Made by a program: the position numbers and the translations under genes. DNA of 64,000 nt from Rathayibacter sp. VKM Ac-2856 (lineage in GTDB: Bacteria > Actinomycetota > Actinomycetes > Actinomycetales > Microbacteriaceae). Shown one piece after another: positions 16,455 through 27,699 of the stretch. The DNA lies in contig NZ_JABMLF010000003.1 in the NCBI RefSeq assembly GCF_013205055.1, forward strand, positions 372,001 through 436,000, read 5' to 3'. The notes beneath the pieces are model-generated. The model was not told where the DNA came from, made no database searches, and saw nothing but the letters and a program-made list of their open reading frames with translations. Within the stretch, counting starts at the first letter, position 1. Each line of letters opens with the position of its first letter.

Positions 16455-17371
16455 CCACCACCGAGATCATCCGCACCGGCGCCCTGCGCGCCGGCATCAC
16501 CACGGCCTTCGCCCGCGGTCGCCGCGTGCCCGCGCTGCAGGTCCTCGGGGCGGCGATGGTCGGCTCGATCGTCCTCTTCTCGCTCGCGTACCCGCTGCTG
16601 CCCGGCTACGACCCGTTCGCGCAGGACCTCTCGAGGGTCCTCGCCGCGCCGGGTGCGTTCGCCGAGCACTGGCTGGGCACGGACGCGCTCGGCCGGGACG
16701 AGGCCAGCCGGCTCGCGCTCGCCGGCCGGGTCACCCTCGGGATCGTCCTGCTGATCGTGGTCGTCAACAGCCTCGTCGGCATGGCCGTCGGCACCTGGTC
16801 GGGCTACGTCGGCGGCAGGACCGACAACGTCCTGATGGGCCTCGCGGACATCCAGCTCGCCATGCCCGTCATCCTGGTGCTGATCGCCCTCGCCGCCTCG
16901 CTCGGCCCGAGCGTCTGGCTGATGATCACGGTGCTCGCCGCCACCTACTGGGTCGGCTACGCGAGGGTCGCCCGGAGCACCGCGATGGCGCTGCGCGACC
17001 GCGACTTCGTGCTCGCGCCGCGCCTGCAGGGAGCGGGCGGGCTCTGGACCGTGCGGCGGCACATCGTGCCGAACGTCGCGGTGCAGATGATGATCCTCGC
17101 CTCCAGCGACATCGGCGCGGTCATGCTGCTGACCTCCTCCTTCGACTTCCTCGGTCTCGGCGTGCAAGCGCCGACGCCGAGCTGGGGCCTGATGATCAGC
17201 GAGGGTCAGGACTACGTCCGCCAGGCGCCGCACCTCGCGATCATCCCCGGCGTCGCGATCTTCCTCACGGTCGCCGGCACCAATCTGCTGAGCCAGCGCT
17301 TCACCGCCGAGGGCTCGGCGACCACTGTCCGACGCACGTCACGACGATCCGTGAAGCGGAGCCTCCGATGA
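16451..17371 (+). CDS. Oligopeptide-type ABC transporter permease 2 (DppC/OppC family)
   Basis: A 306-residue permease whose ATG overlaps the stop of permease 1 (ATGA). The family motif HWLGTDALGRDEASRL follows the first helix. The EAA loop reads DRDFVLAPRLQGAGGLWTVRRHIVPNV. The segment SSFDFLGLGVQAPTPSWGLMI is the usual C-terminal signature. It pairs with the preceding permease to form the channel. Confidence 0.93.
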   Translation: MTTTEIIRTGALRAGITTAFARGRRVPALQVLGAAMVGSIVLFSLAYPLLPGYDPFAQDLSRVLAAPGAFAEHWLGTDALGRDEASRLALAGRVTLGIVLLIVVVNSLVGMAVGTWSGYVGGRTDNVLMGLADIQLAMPVILVLIALAASLGPSVWLMITVLAATYWVGYARVARSTAMALRDRDFVLAPRLQGAGGLWTVRRHIVPNVAVQMMILASSDIGAVMLLTSSFDFLGLGVQAPTPSWGLMISEGQDYVRQAPHLAIIPGVAIFLTVAGTNLLSQRFTAEGSATTVRRTSRRSVKRSLR

Positions 17372-18450
17372 CCACGACCGATGCCACCCCCGCGGCCGGC
17401 CCCACCCCCGCGACCGATGCCGCGTCCGCACCGGACGACCGCGCGGTCCTCCTCGACGTCCGGAGCCTCAGCGTCGGCTACACCGACGAGCACGGCGACA
17501 CCGTCGTCCTGGTCGACCGCGTCTCCTTCACCCTGCACGAGCGGGAGGTGCTCTGCCTCGTCGGCGAATCCGGCTCGGGCAAGAGCGTCACGATGCTCGC
17601 CGTGCTCGGCCTGCTGCCCCAGGGCCTGGAGGTGCTCGACGGCACCGTGCACTACCGCGGCCGCGACGTCCTCGGGATGCCGGAGGCCGAGCTGCGAGGG
17701 CTGCGCGGCAGCGAGCTCGCGATGATCTTCCAGGACCCGATGACGGCGCTCAACCCGGTCAAGCGGGTGGGCGGTCAGATCGGGCGGGCCCTCCGGGTGC
17801 ACGACCGCGCGCTCGGCCGCGCCGAGGTGCGCCGCCGCGTGACGGGACTGCTGACCGATGTCGGGGTCCCCGATCCGGAGCAGCGTGCTCGCCAGTACCC
17901 GCACCAGTGGTCGGGAGGCATGCGGCAGCGCGCCGTCATCGCGATGGCGATGGCGAACGAGCCCTCGGTGCTCATCGCCGACGAGCCGACGACCGCGCTG
18001 GACGTGACGATCCAGGCGCAGATCATGACCGTCCTCGGCACCGTGCGGGCGAAGACCGATGCGGCGATGGTGCTGATCACGCACGATCTGGGCCTCGTGG
18101 CCGAGGTCGCCGATGCGGTCTGCATCCTCTACTCCGGTCGCGTGGTCGAGCGGGGCTCGGTCTGGGACGTCTTCGCCCGGCCCGCGCACCCGTACACGGC
18201 CGGGCTGCTCGGCAGCCTGCTCTCGGCCGAGCGCGACTCCGGCGACCGGGTCTACGCGATCCCGGGCTCGCCGCCGTCGCCGCAGAACCGCCCCCGCGGC
18301 TGCCCTTTCGCTCCGCGCTGCGAGCTGCCCGCGAAATCCGAGCTCTGCACACAGCTCGAGCCGCTGCTCGAGGACCTCGGCGGCGACCGCTGGGCCGCCT
18401 GCCACTACGCGCAGCAGACCCCGCGCTTCGCCGCGGAGGTGACCGCGTGA
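17368..18450 (+). CDS. Oligopeptide-type ABC ATPase 1 (DppD/OppD family)
   Basis: A 360-residue ATPase overlapping the previous gene by ATGA. It has Walker A GESGSGKS, a Q-loop [12 protein letters not shown], signature WSGGMRQR and Walker [13 protein letters not shown]. The C-terminus carries the oligopeptide-transporter extension [12 protein letters not shown] with cysteines in [12 protein letters not shown]. The N-terminus begins with an alanine/proline-rich tail of about 25 residues that is not part of the fold. Confidence 0.93.
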   Translation: MTTTDATPAAGPTPATDAASAPDDRAVLLDVRSLSVGYTDEHGDTVVLVDRVSFTLHEREVLCLVGESGSGKSVTMLAVLGLLPQGLEVLDGTVHYRGRDVLGMPEAELRGLRGSELAMIFQDPMTALNPVKRVGGQIGRALRVHDRALGRAEVRRRVTGLLTDVGVPDPEQRARQYPHQWSGGMRQRAVIAMAMANEPSVLIADEPTTALDVTIQAQIMTVLGTVRAKTDAAMVLITHDLGLVAEVADAVCILYSGRVVERGSVWDVFARPAHPYTAGLLGSLLSAERDSGDRVYAIPGSPPSPQNRPRGCPFAPRCELPAKSELCTQLEPLLEDLGGDRWAACHYAQQTPRFAAEVTA

Positions 18451-19310
18451 GCGCCCCGGCGCTGAAGGACGTCGTGCTGAAGGTCGACGACCTGCACGTG
18501 CGGTTCACCCAGCGCACGGGCCTGCGCTCCCGCCGCGTGATCGAGGCCGTCAAGGGCGTGTCGTTCGAGCTCGCGCGCGGCGAGACCCTGGGGCTGGTCG
18601 GCGAGTCCGGCTGCGGCAAGTCGACCCTCGTCCGCACGGTCTTCGGCCTGAACCCGGTGGCGAGCGGCTCGATCGAGGTACTCGGCCGCCGGCTCGACGC
18701 CCTCTCGACCCGCGAGCGACGGGGCGTGCAGAACCGGATGCAGCTCGTCTTCCAGGATCCGTACTCGGCCCTGAACCCGAGGCTGACGGCGCACGAGATC
18801 GTGGCGGAGCCGCTGCGCATCGCCGGCCGCTACTCCCGCGACCGCGTGGTCTCGCTCCTCGACGACGTCGGCCTCGGGACCGACGCCCTGGAGAAGCGTC
18901 CCGGCCAGTTCTCGGGCGGACAGCGCCAGCGGATCGGCATCGCCCGCGCTCTGGCGCTCGAGCCCGACGTGCTGGTGCTCGACGAGCCCGTCTCGGCCCT
19001 GGACGTGTCGGTGCAGGCGCAGGTCATCAACCTGCTGAAGGACCTGCAGGCCTCCCGCGGACTCTCCTACCTCTTCATCGCGCACGACCTGGCGGTGGTG
19101 CGCTACCTCTCCGATCGGGTCGCGGTGATGAACCGCGGCGAGTTCGTCGAGGTCGGCACCCGCGACCAGGTGTTCGGCGCCCCGGCGCACCCCTACACGC
19201 GCTCGCTCCTCGACTCCATCCCCCTCTCCGATCCCCGGCAGCGGCCGAACGCGCCGGCCGCCTCCCCTCAGCCCGTCTCCACCCTCAGCGAAGGAACCCA
19301 CCGCTCATGA
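18447..19310 (+). CDS. Oligopeptide-type ABC ATPase 2 (DppF/OppF family)
   Basis: A 287-residue ATPase that starts at GTG 18447, overlapping the stop of ATPase 1 by four bases; CGGAGG lies just upstream. Motifs are GESGCGKST, FQDPYSALNPR, FSGGQRQRIGIARAL and VLVLDEPVSALDV. The C-terminal AHPYTRSLLDSIPLSDP is characteristic. The longer frame reaching back to 17907 is a shadow of ATPase 1. Confidence 0.92.
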   Translation: MSAPALKDVVLKVDDLHVRFTQRTGLRSRRVIEAVKGVSFELARGETLGLVGESGCGKSTLVRTVFGLNPVASGSIEVLGRRLDALSTRERRGVQNRMQLVFQDPYSALNPRLTAHEIVAEPLRIAGRYSRDRVVSLLDDVGLGTDALEKRPGQFSGGQRQRIGIARALALEPDVLVLDEPVSALDVSVQAQVINLLKDLQASRGLSYLFIAHDLAVVRYLSDRVAVMNRGEFVEVGTRDQVFGAPAHPYTRSLLDSIPLSDPRQRPNAPAASPQPVSTLSEGTHRS

Positions 19311-20824
19311 CCCGGAACCGCGCCACCTCGACCCTCGCCCTCACGACGATCGCCCTCACGATCGCCGCCCTCACCGGCTGCTCGGGAGCCTCGAGCGCCT
19401 CGGCAGACCGCGACCTCGTGATCGGCCAGGTGGCGGAGCCGGAGAGCGCGCCCGACCCGATCATGGACGGGTCGCTCGCGGGCTACAACTACTACTACAA
19501 CGTCTTCGACCAGCTGACGAAGCTCGATGCGGACGGGGCGATCGAGCCCTCGCTCGCCACCGAGTGGACCCCGAGCGAGGACCTCACGACGTGGACGTTC
19601 ACGCTCCGCGACGACGCGACGTTCTCGAACGGCGACCCGGTCACGGCGGGCGACGTGGCGTTCACGTACAGCACGATCCTGGCCTCGCCGGACTCCGACA
19701 ACCTCGGCTACATGGGCGTCCTCCAGTCCGTCGAGGCGACCGACGACACCACCGTCGTCTTCACCCTGAACGCCCCGTTCTCGCCGTGGCCCTCGATCAC
19801 CACCGCGATCTCGATCGTGCCCGAATCGGTCTACACCGAGCTCGGCTCCGAGGGCTTCGCCGCCGCTCCCGTCGGCAGCGGGCCGTTCCGCTTCGTCAGC
19901 TACACCCGCGGCGTCGAGTACGTCATCGAGCGGAACCCCGACTACTGGGGCGAGGAGCCCGAGGTCGAGAAGGTCACCTTCCAGACCGTCGGCGACTCCG
20001 ACGCGCGGCTGAACGGCGTCTCGTCGGGGAGCCTCGACATCGCCCTCATCTCGCCCAACCAGGTCGACTCGCTGAGCGGGAGTGGTGTCGACGTCGCCTC
20101 GCGCACGGCGAACGGCGTGACCTTCCTCGGGATGAACTCGAGCACCGGAGTGCTCGCCGACCCCCGCATCCGCCGGGCGATCGGGCTGGCCATCGACAAG
20201 CAGTCCCTGGTCGACGGGGTCCTCAGCGGCCGCGCGGTCCCGAACGACCAGATCGTGGCGCCGGACGTGGCGGGCTACGCCGACATCGACGCCACCGAGT
20301 ACGACCCCGACGCCGCGAAGGCGCTGCTCGCCGAGGCCGGCTACTCGGGCGAGACGATCCCTCTCCAGTACGCGACCGAGGGGCGCATCCCCCTGTCGTC
20401 CGAGATCGCCCAGGCGATCGGCGGCTACCTCGAGGCGGCGGGCATGACGGTCGAGCTGAAGGGCACCGACCAGGCGAGCCTGTCGAACATCATCTACGGC
20501 ACCGTCTCGGTCGAGGGGCTCTACCTCAACACCTGGGCGCCGTCGACGATGGACGGCGACATGCCGGCGACGAACCTCTTCGCCGGCGGTCAGAACGACT
20601 ACGCGAAGTCGCCCGAGCTCGCCGCCCTGGTCGAGGAGCAGCGCACCGTGACCGGCGACGAGCGCACCGCGGTGTTCGGCGAGATCGCGCAGACCAACAT
20701 CGACAACGCCTTCATCGCACCACTGTTCACTCCGGACGCCGACTACGCGGTCGCCCCCGGCCTCGACTGGACGCCCCGCGCCGACGGCGAGTACGTGCTG
20801 AGCGACGTGACGTTCGCCGACTGA
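19307..20824 (+). CDS. ABC transporter substrate-binding lipoprotein (family 5)
   Basis: A 505-residue extracellular binding protein. It has a lipoprotein signal with lipobox LTGC (C25). The body follows the peptide/nickel/opine-binding family 5 pattern: NVFDQLTKLDADGAIEPSLATEWT, TWTFTLRDDATFSNGDPVTAGDV, GSGPFRFVSYTRGVEYVIERNPDYWG and the late DPDAAKALLAEAGY. It overlaps ATPase 2 by ATGA, which indicates strict co-translation. The ligand could be a peptide, an opine or another amidated compound; the amidohydrolase downstream favours a cyclic or substituted amide. Confidence 0.92.
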   Translation: MTRNRATSTLALTTIALTIAALTGCSGASSASADRDLVIGQVAEPESAPDPIMDGSLAGYNYYYNVFDQLTKLDADGAIEPSLATEWTPSEDLTTWTFTLRDDATFSNGDPVTAGDVAFTYSTILASPDSDNLGYMGVLQSVEATDDTTVVFTLNAPFSPWPSITTAISIVPESVYTELGSEGFAAAPVGSGPFRFVSYTRGVEYVIERNPDYWGEEPEVEKVTFQTVGDSDARLNGVSSGSLDIALISPNQVDSLSGSGVDVASRTANGVTFLGMNSSTGVLADPRIRRAIGLAIDKQSLVDGVLSGRAVPNDQIVAPDVAGYADIDATEYDPDAAKALLAEAGYSGETIPLQYATEGRIPLSSEIAQAIGGYLEAAGMTVELKGTDQASLSNIIYGTVSVEGLYLNTWAPSTMDGDMPATNLFAGGQNDYAKSPELAALVEEQRTVTGDERTAVFGEIAQTNIDNAFIAPLFTPDADYAVAPGLDWTPRADGEYVLSDVTFAD

Positions 20825-20863
20825 CCAGTGACCACCACTCCTCGCATCCGAAAGGCTCCGCCC

Positions 20864-22081
20864 ATGCCGCACTCCACGCTCCTCCGCGACGTCCGCCCCT
20901 GGGGCGGTGAGGCACGCGACGTCGTCGTCGACGAGACCGGGATCGTCGCGATCACCGCGGTCGGCGAGGGGGCACCCGGCGAGGTCGACGCGGTGATCGA
21001 AGGTCGTGACGGGATCCTGATCCCCTCCTTCTCCGACGTGCACGTGCACCTCGACTCGACGCGGCTCGGCCTGCCCTTCCGGCCGCGCACCGGCGAGGAG
21101 GGACGCTGGGGCCGGATCATGAACGACCGCGCGCACTGGCGCAGCGCCGAGGCGCCGGTCGCCGACCGCGCGACCGCGACCCTCCGGACGATGATCGAGA
21201 AGGGGGCGACCCGGGTCCGCAGCCACGCCCAGGTGGACGCCGACTCCGGGCTCGAGAAGTTCGAGGGCGTGCTCGCCGCCCGCGAGGCGCACCGCGACCG
21301 CAGCGACGTCGAGATCGTGGTCTTCCCCCAGGTCGGCGTCTTCGTCGAGCCCGGAGTGGTCGAGCTGCTCGACGAGGCCCTCTCCCTCGGCGGCGACCTG
21401 ATCGGCGGCATCGACCCGTGCGAGATCGACCGCGACCCGGTCCGCCACCTCGACGCCGTCTTCGCCCTCGCGGAGAAGCACGACGTCGGACTCGACATCC
21501 ACCTGCACGAGCGCGGCTCCCTCGGGCTCTTCTCGATGGACCTGATCGCCGAGCGGATCCGCGCACACGGACTCCAGGGCAGAGTCTCGATCTCGCACGC
21601 GTTCGCCCTGTCGTCACCCGCCCGGGGAGTGGCCGCCGCCATCGAGACGCTCGCGTCGCTCGATGTGGCGCTGACGACGATCGCGCCCGGCCACGGCGCC
21701 GAGCTCCCCCTGCTCGACCTCCTCGCCGCCGGGGTGCGCGTCGGCCTCGGCATGGACGGCCAGCGCGACTACTGGTCCCCGTGGGGCAACGGCGACATGC
21801 TCGAGCGGGCGTTCCTCCTGTCCCACGGCCAGGGCTTCGACAACGACATCGACATCGAGCACGCGCTCGCGGTCGCGACCTGGGGCGGCGCGTCGGTCAT
21901 CGACGGCGGGCTGCACCGGCTCGCCTCCGTCGCCGACCGCCCGGGACTCGCGGTGGGCGACCCCTCCGAGCTCGTCGTCCTCCGGGGCGACACCCCCACC
22001 GCCGCCGTGATGGACCGCGACCCGGACCGCCTGGTCCTGCACCGCGGTCGGCTCGTCGCCTCGGGCGGCGCCCTCGTCTGA
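20864..22081 (+). CDS. Amidohydrolase of the cytosine-deaminase type
   Basis: A 405-residue metal-dependent hydrolase with no signal peptide. Metal ligands fit HVHLD near residue 59, DIHLHERG, ISHAFAL and GMDGQRDYWSPWG. This is the layout of the cytosine deaminase / N-isopropylammelide hydrolase group, which acts on amino or alkylamino substituents of N-heterocycles or related amides. ATG 20864 follows AAAGG; GTG 20828 is a less likely start. It closes the ABC operon, 39 bases after the binding protein, so it probably hydrolyses the imported compound. The true substrate is unknown. Confidence 0.85.
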   Translation: MPHSTLLRDVRPWGGEARDVVVDETGIVAITAVGEGAPGEVDAVIEGRDGILIPSFSDVHVHLDSTRLGLPFRPRTGEEGRWGRIMNDRAHWRSAEAPVADRATATLRTMIEKGATRVRSHAQVDADSGLEKFEGVLAAREAHRDRSDVEIVVFPQVGVFVEPGVVELLDEALSLGGDLIGGIDPCEIDRDPVRHLDAVFALAEKHDVGLDIHLHERGSLGLFSMDLIAERIRAHGLQGRVSISHAFALSSPARGVAAAIETLASLDVALTTIAPGHGAELPLLDLLAAGVRVGLGMDGQRDYWSPWGNGDMLERAFLLSHGQGFDNDIDIEHALAVATWGGASVIDGGLHRLASVADRPGLAVGDPSELVVLRGDTPTAAVMDRDPDRLVLHRGRLVASGGALV

Positions 22082-22101
22082 CCCCTGCGGGGGCGCACCC
22101 C

Positions 22102-22370
22102 TGCTGGTCGAGCCGCTGCGCAGCGGCGTATCGAGACCTACTTCCCGTCGACGGTGGATCTCGATACGCCCTCTGCGAGGGCTGCTCGATCAGCATTGGG
22201 CGGGCGCCCTGACGACCGAGCAGCCGCGGAGCGGCCCCCTCATGCTGGTCGAGTAGCCGCGGAGCGGCGTATCGAGACCGACGTCCCTTCGACGGTGGAT
22301 CTCGATACGCCCTCTGCGAGGGCTACTCGATCAGCATGAAGCGGGCACCCCGACGGCCGAGCAGCCGCGC
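22102..22370. repeat. Dispersed hairpin repeats, cluster 5
   Basis: Four full units alternate in orientation with core stems GCCGCT-gcg-CAGCGGC, GCCCTC-tgc-GAGGGC and GCCGC-gga-GCGGC, plus degenerate copies. A small GC stem (CCTCCCTCCGGGAGG region) near 22395-22410 follows. The cluster separates the amidohydrolase operon from the furanose transporter promoter. Confidence 0.85.
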
Positions 22371-22460
22371 ACCGGCTTCCTCATGACCCGCCCCTCCCTC
22401 CGGGAGGCGGCGGGTCTTCGGCGTTAATGCACGATCGTTACCGAAGAGGGGCGGGCGCTG

Positions 22461-22490
22461 TTGCGTCACAAGAATTGTTCACGGTAACAT
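22461..22490 (+). promoter_or_regulatory. Furanose ABC operon promoter with class A operator
   Basis: TTGCGT (22461-22466), an 18-base spacer and TAACAT (22485-22490) form a promoter. The exact operator TGTTCACGGTAACA (22476-22489) covers the -10 box. The leader to the start codon at 22659 is about 165 bases. Confidence 0.7.
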
Positions 22491-22658
22491 TTTGCCCAGG
22501 ACGCACCCGGACGTGTCACTGCACGACGGGCGTCCACCGCACATCCTGCACTCACCGCACCCCGGGCGCCAGACCCGCGCTGCACTCATCACCGCCGGGC
22601 CCCTGGGCCCGCACCCCACGGGCGCTCCCGCGTGCCCGTGATCTCAAGGAGGAGATCC

Positions 22659-23657
22659 ATGTACAACACGAGGCGTTTCGGCCAGTTCCTCGGATTCGCA
22701 GCAGTCGGCGCACTCGCGCTCGGCCTCGCCGGCTGCTCCGGCGGCTCGGACACCGCCGCCGGCGGCGGCGGAGACGACGTCACCACCATCGGCTTCGTGG
22801 CCGTCGGCCCCGAGGGCGCCTGGCGTCAGGCGAACGAGACCAACATCGAGGAGACGTTCACCGCCGACGCGGGCTACGACCTCAAGTACGCCCCCGCCAC
22901 CAACGGCGACCAGAAGTCGCAGATCGACTCCTTCACGTCGTTCGTGGACGAGGGAGTCGACATCATCCTGCTGTCGGCCACGGAGGGCTCCGGCTGGGAG
23001 GACTCGCTCGAGCGCGCTCAGGAGGCCGAGATCCCGGTCATCCTGATCGACCGCGGCATCGAGCCGGACGACACCGACCTCTACGTGACCCGCATCGCGC
23101 CGGACAACATCGCGGTCAGCACCTCGGTCGCCGACTGGGCGAAGACCAGCTTCCCCGACGGCGCCAAGTACTTCACCCTCGAGGGCCCCGCCGGCGTCTC
23201 GGTCGTCAACGAGCGCAACGAGGGCTGGGACGAGGTCATCGGCGCCGACTCCGCCTTCACCAAGATCGGCGCGCAGACCGCGAACTGGTCGACCGAGGAG
23301 GCCAAGAGCGTCTTCGAGACCGTCCTGAAGTCGAACAACAACGACGTCCAGATGGTCTTCGCCCAGAACGACGAGATGGGTCTCGGCGCGGTCCAGGCCG
23401 TCCAGGAGGCCGGCCTCACCCCGGGCGTCGACGTCAAGATCGCCACGATCGACGGCACCAAGAACGCCCTGCAGGCCCTGGCCGACGGCGAGCTCAGCTT
23501 CGTCGCCGAGTACAACCCGCTGTTCGGCGAGACCGCCCTCGACGCCGTCGAGAAGACCCTCGCCGGCGAGACCGTCGAGTCCTCGATCGTCGTCCCGAGC
23601 GAGACCTTCGACTCGCCCGAGGCCGCGGCGACCGCCCTGCCCGACCGCAAGTTCTAG
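22659..23657 (+). CDS. ytfQ: Sugar-binding lipoprotein of a YtfQ-type ABC transporter
   Basis: A 332-residue lipoprotein (lipobox LAGC, C26) of the periplasmic-binding-protein family 4. The segments VTTIGFVAVGPEGAWRQANETN, VDIILLSATEGSGWEDSLERAQEAEIPVILIDRGIE and MVFAQNDEMGLGAVQAVQEAG match the YtfQ subgroup, which binds galactofuranose in E. coli and arabinose-type sugars in some relatives. AAGGAGG precedes ATG 22659. The gene leads an operon with one ATPase and two permeases, the YtfQRT-YjfF layout. Shared operators with two GH43 genes favour L-arabinose or arabinofuranosides as the ligand; this is inferred. Confidence 0.92.
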   Translation: MYNTRRFGQFLGFAAVGALALGLAGCSGGSDTAAGGGGDDVTTIGFVAVGPEGAWRQANETNIEETFTADAGYDLKYAPATNGDQKSQIDSFTSFVDEGVDIILLSATEGSGWEDSLERAQEAEIPVILIDRGIEPDDTDLYVTRIAPDNIAVSTSVADWAKTSFPDGAKYFTLEGPAGVSVVNERNEGWDEVIGADSAFTKIGAQTANWSTEEAKSVFETVLKSNNNDVQMVFAQNDEMGLGAVQAVQEAGLTPGVDVKIATIDGTKNALQALADGELSFVAEYNPLFGETALDAVEKTLAGETVESSIVVPSETFDSPEAAATALPDRKF

Positions 23658-23664
23658 GCGGCGT

Positions 23665-23747
23665 CCGGGCCGCACCAGGCCCGGGAGCACCACGCAGCAC
23701 CACTCCACCAGGAGCGACCGGGGCCCCCAGCGGGTCCCGGTCGCTCC
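23665..23747 (+). terminator. Two intercistronic hairpins between binding protein and ATPase
   Basis: CCGGGCC (23665-23671) pairs with GGCCCGG (23678-23684), and GGAGCGACCGGG (23711-23722) pairs with CCCGGTCGCTCC (23736-23747). They lie between the stop of the binding protein and the next gene. Such structures usually protect the upstream message or partially terminate, giving an excess of binding protein over transporter. Confidence 0.7.
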
Positions 23748-23793
23748 GTCCTCCGGCGCAGAGCTGCGCCACTCGAGAACGGAACGACGCGAC

Positions 23794-25364
<1,571 letters not shown>

Positions 25365-25368
<4 letters not shown>

Positions 25369-26441
25369 GCAGCGACACGCGACCCGACCGGGGATCACTC
25401 CTCGCGGGTCTCATCCGCCGTCAGTACTTCTGGGGAGCGGTCGCCATCGTGCTGCTGCTGCTCGTCAACGTCGTCAAGGACCCGAGCTACCTCGGCGTCA
25501 GCGTCAGCCCGACCACGGGCTACCTCGTCGGCAACGTCATCGACATCGCCCGCGCCGCCGCCCCGATCCTGATGATCGCGGTCGGCATGTGCCTGGTCGT
25601 CGCGACCGGCGGCATCGACCTCTCGGTCGGCTCGATCATGGTCGTCGCCGGCGCCGTCTCGATGGAGTTCCTCAACGCCCAGGGCGCGCCGGACTCGCTC
25701 GGCGCCGCCGCCGGCGCCTTCGGCCTCGCGCTGCTGGTCGCCGGAGTGCTGGGGGCCGTGAACGGCATCCTGGTCTCGGTGGTGGGGCTCCAGCCCTTCA
25801 TCAGCACGCTCGTCGTGATGCTCGCGGGCCGCGGCCTGGCGAAGGTCATCACGGGCGGTCAGAACACCGCCGCGACGAACGAGCCGTTCCGCTGGCTCGC
25901 CAACGGCTACGTCTTCGGACTCCCCGTCGTCTTCCTGCTCGCGATCGCGATCGTCGTGGTCGTCGGGATCCTCGTGCGCCGCAGCGCGCTCGGCCTGATG
26001 ATCGAGGCCATCGGCATGGACCCGAAGGCGGCCCGCCTCGCGGGCATCAACCGCCGCGGCCTGCTGATGACCGCCTACATCGGCTCCGGCGTCCTCGCCG
26101 GCGTCGCGGGCGTCTTCGCCACCGCGAGCGTGATGACGGTCGACGTCTCGCGCACCGGCTACCAGCTCGAGCTCGACGCGATCCTCGCGGTCGTCGTCGG
26201 CGGCACGTCCCTCGCGGGCGGCAAGTTCAACATCACGGGAGCGGCCGTCGGAGCGATCCTCATCGCCACCCTCGACAAGACGGTCGTCTTCCTCGGCGTC
26301 TCGTCCTCGGCCACGCCCGCCTTCAAGGCGATCGTCATCGTGGCCCTGTGCCTGCTGCAGTCGGAGCGGGTCCGCTCCGCCTTCAAGAACCGTCGCGAGG
26401 CGCGCCGCAGCGTCCCGCAGAAAGAGGCGATCCCCGCATGA
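25365..26441 (+). CDS. ytfT: Sugar ABC transporter permease (YtfT type)
   Basis: A 358-residue CUT2-family permease with eight to ten predicted helices. Landmarks are the ATGGIDLSVGSIM loop in the first half and the late GTSLAGGKFNITGAAVGAILI segment. It starts with ATGA over the ATPase stop. The hydrophilic C-terminal tail (RVRSAFKNRREARRSVPQKEAIPA) is cytoplasmic. Confidence 0.93.
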
Positions 26442-27475
26442 GCGCCGTGCTGACCCGACCCGCCCCTCCGGCGCGCTCGAACCGCTCCTCCGCCACCTCG
26501 TGGCTCAGCCAGCACCTCGACAAGCTGCCGACCCTCGCCGCCCTGGTGATCTTCCTGGGCATGATCGTCTACGGCGAGGTCGCCTACGGGCGCATCCTGC
26601 AGGCGAGCACGATCTCGAACCTGCTGATCAACAACGCGCACCTGATCATCCTCGCGGTGGGCCTCACCTTCGTGATCCTCACCGGCGGCATCGACCTCTC
26701 GGTCGGCGCGGTGATCGCCTTCACCAGCGTGAGCGGCGTGCTGCTCATCAACAGCGGCTGGAACCCCTGGATCGTGATGCTGCTGATGGTGCTGATCGGC
26801 TCCGCGTTCGGCCTGATCTCGGGCGTGCTGATCCAGTACTTCAACGTCCAGCCGTTCATCGCGACCCTCGCGATGATGTTCCTCGCCCGCGGCCTCGCCT
26901 CGATGCTGAGCACGGTCCCCGAGCGCCTCCCCGAGGACTCGGCCGTGCTCTCGCTCGCCACGCCGATCAAGCTGATCGACGGACCGAAGGTCAACGACTT
27001 CGTGATCAGCCCCGGCGTGATCATCGCCGTGATCGTCGTCGCCGCCGCGTTCTTCGTGCTGCACCGCACCCGCCTCGGCCGGACCGTCTACGCGATGGGC
27101 GGCTCCGAGCCGTCGGCCGCGCTGATGGGTCTCCCGGTCGTCCGCACCAAGCTGCTCATCTACGTGATCAGCGGCACCCTCGCGGGCCTGGCCGGCGTGG
27201 TCTACACCGCCCGTCTCGGCAGCGCGCAGAACATCACCGGCACCGGCTGGGAGCTCGACGCCATCGCGGCGACCGTCATCGGCGGCACGCTGCTCACCGG
27301 CGGCGTCGGCTTCGTCCTCGGCTCCGTGATCGGCGCGCTCGTCCTCGGCCTGATGAACGTCCTGATCACCCGCGACGGCGGCATCCCGCCCGAGGCGACC
27401 ACCATCATCACCGGCGGCATCCTGCTCGTCTTCGTGCTCCTGCAGCGCGCGGTGATGGCCCGCAACCGGACCTGA
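26438..27475 (+). CDS. yjfF: Sugar ABC transporter permease (YjfF type)
   Basis: A 345-residue second permease overlapping the first by ATGA. It carries LTGGIDLSVGAVIAF, FNVQPFIATLAMMFLARGLA and GGTLLTGGVGFVLGSVIGALVLG, the CUT2 signatures. Two different permeases with one double ATPase is the hallmark of the YtfT/YjfF pair. It ends the operon, which closes with a strong terminator. Confidence 0.92.
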   Translation: MSAVLTRPAPPARSNRSSATSWLSQHLDKLPTLAALVIFLGMIVYGEVAYGRILQASTISNLLINNAHLIILAVGLTFVILTGGIDLSVGAVIAFTSVSGVLLINSGWNPWIVMLLMVLIGSAFGLISGVLIQYFNVQPFIATLAMMFLARGLASMLSTVPERLPEDSAVLSLATPIKLIDGPKVNDFVISPGVIIAVIVVAAAFFVLHRTRLGRTVYAMGGSEPSAALMGLPVVRTKLLIYVISGTLAGLAGVVYTARLGSAQNITGTGWELDAIAATVIGGTLLTGGVGFVLGSVIGALVLGLMNVLITRDGGIPPEATTIITGGILLVFVLLQRAVMARNRT

Positions 27476-27517
27476 CGCCCGGGCGCCTCCGCCGCGCCCG
27501 CCCGCCATCGATCCGTC

Positions 27518-27556
27518 ACGAACGGTCGCCTCGGAACGCTCGAGGCGACCGTTCGT
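27518..27556 (+). terminator. Terminator after the furanose ABC operon
   Basis: A perfect 16-bp stem (27518-27533 with 27541-27556) and a 7-base loop lie 43 bases after the last stop, followed by a short GCCGTTTCGG stretch. The structure is much stronger than anything else nearby. Confidence 0.8.
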
Positions 27557-27610
27557 GCCGTTTCGGAGCGGCGACCGGGGGTCGGAGATCCGCGGAGAAT
27601 GGGCGTCGCG

Positions 27611-27640
27611 TTGACGTCAACATCGTGTTACCGTGAACAT
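27611..27640 (+). promoter_or_regulatory. Double-GH43 promoter with class A operator
   Basis: TTGACG (27611-27616), an 18-base spacer and GAACAT (27635-27640) are a plausible promoter. The operator TGTTACCGTGAACA (27626-27639) is the exact inverse of the copies at 4257 and 22476 and covers the -10 region. TTGACGTCAA at the -35 is itself a 10-bp palindrome. Confidence 0.65.
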
Positions 27641-27699
27641 CGCCGGTGCGTGCCGGACCCTTTCCCTTCAGCAACGATGCCGAACCAGGAGTTAGTGCG

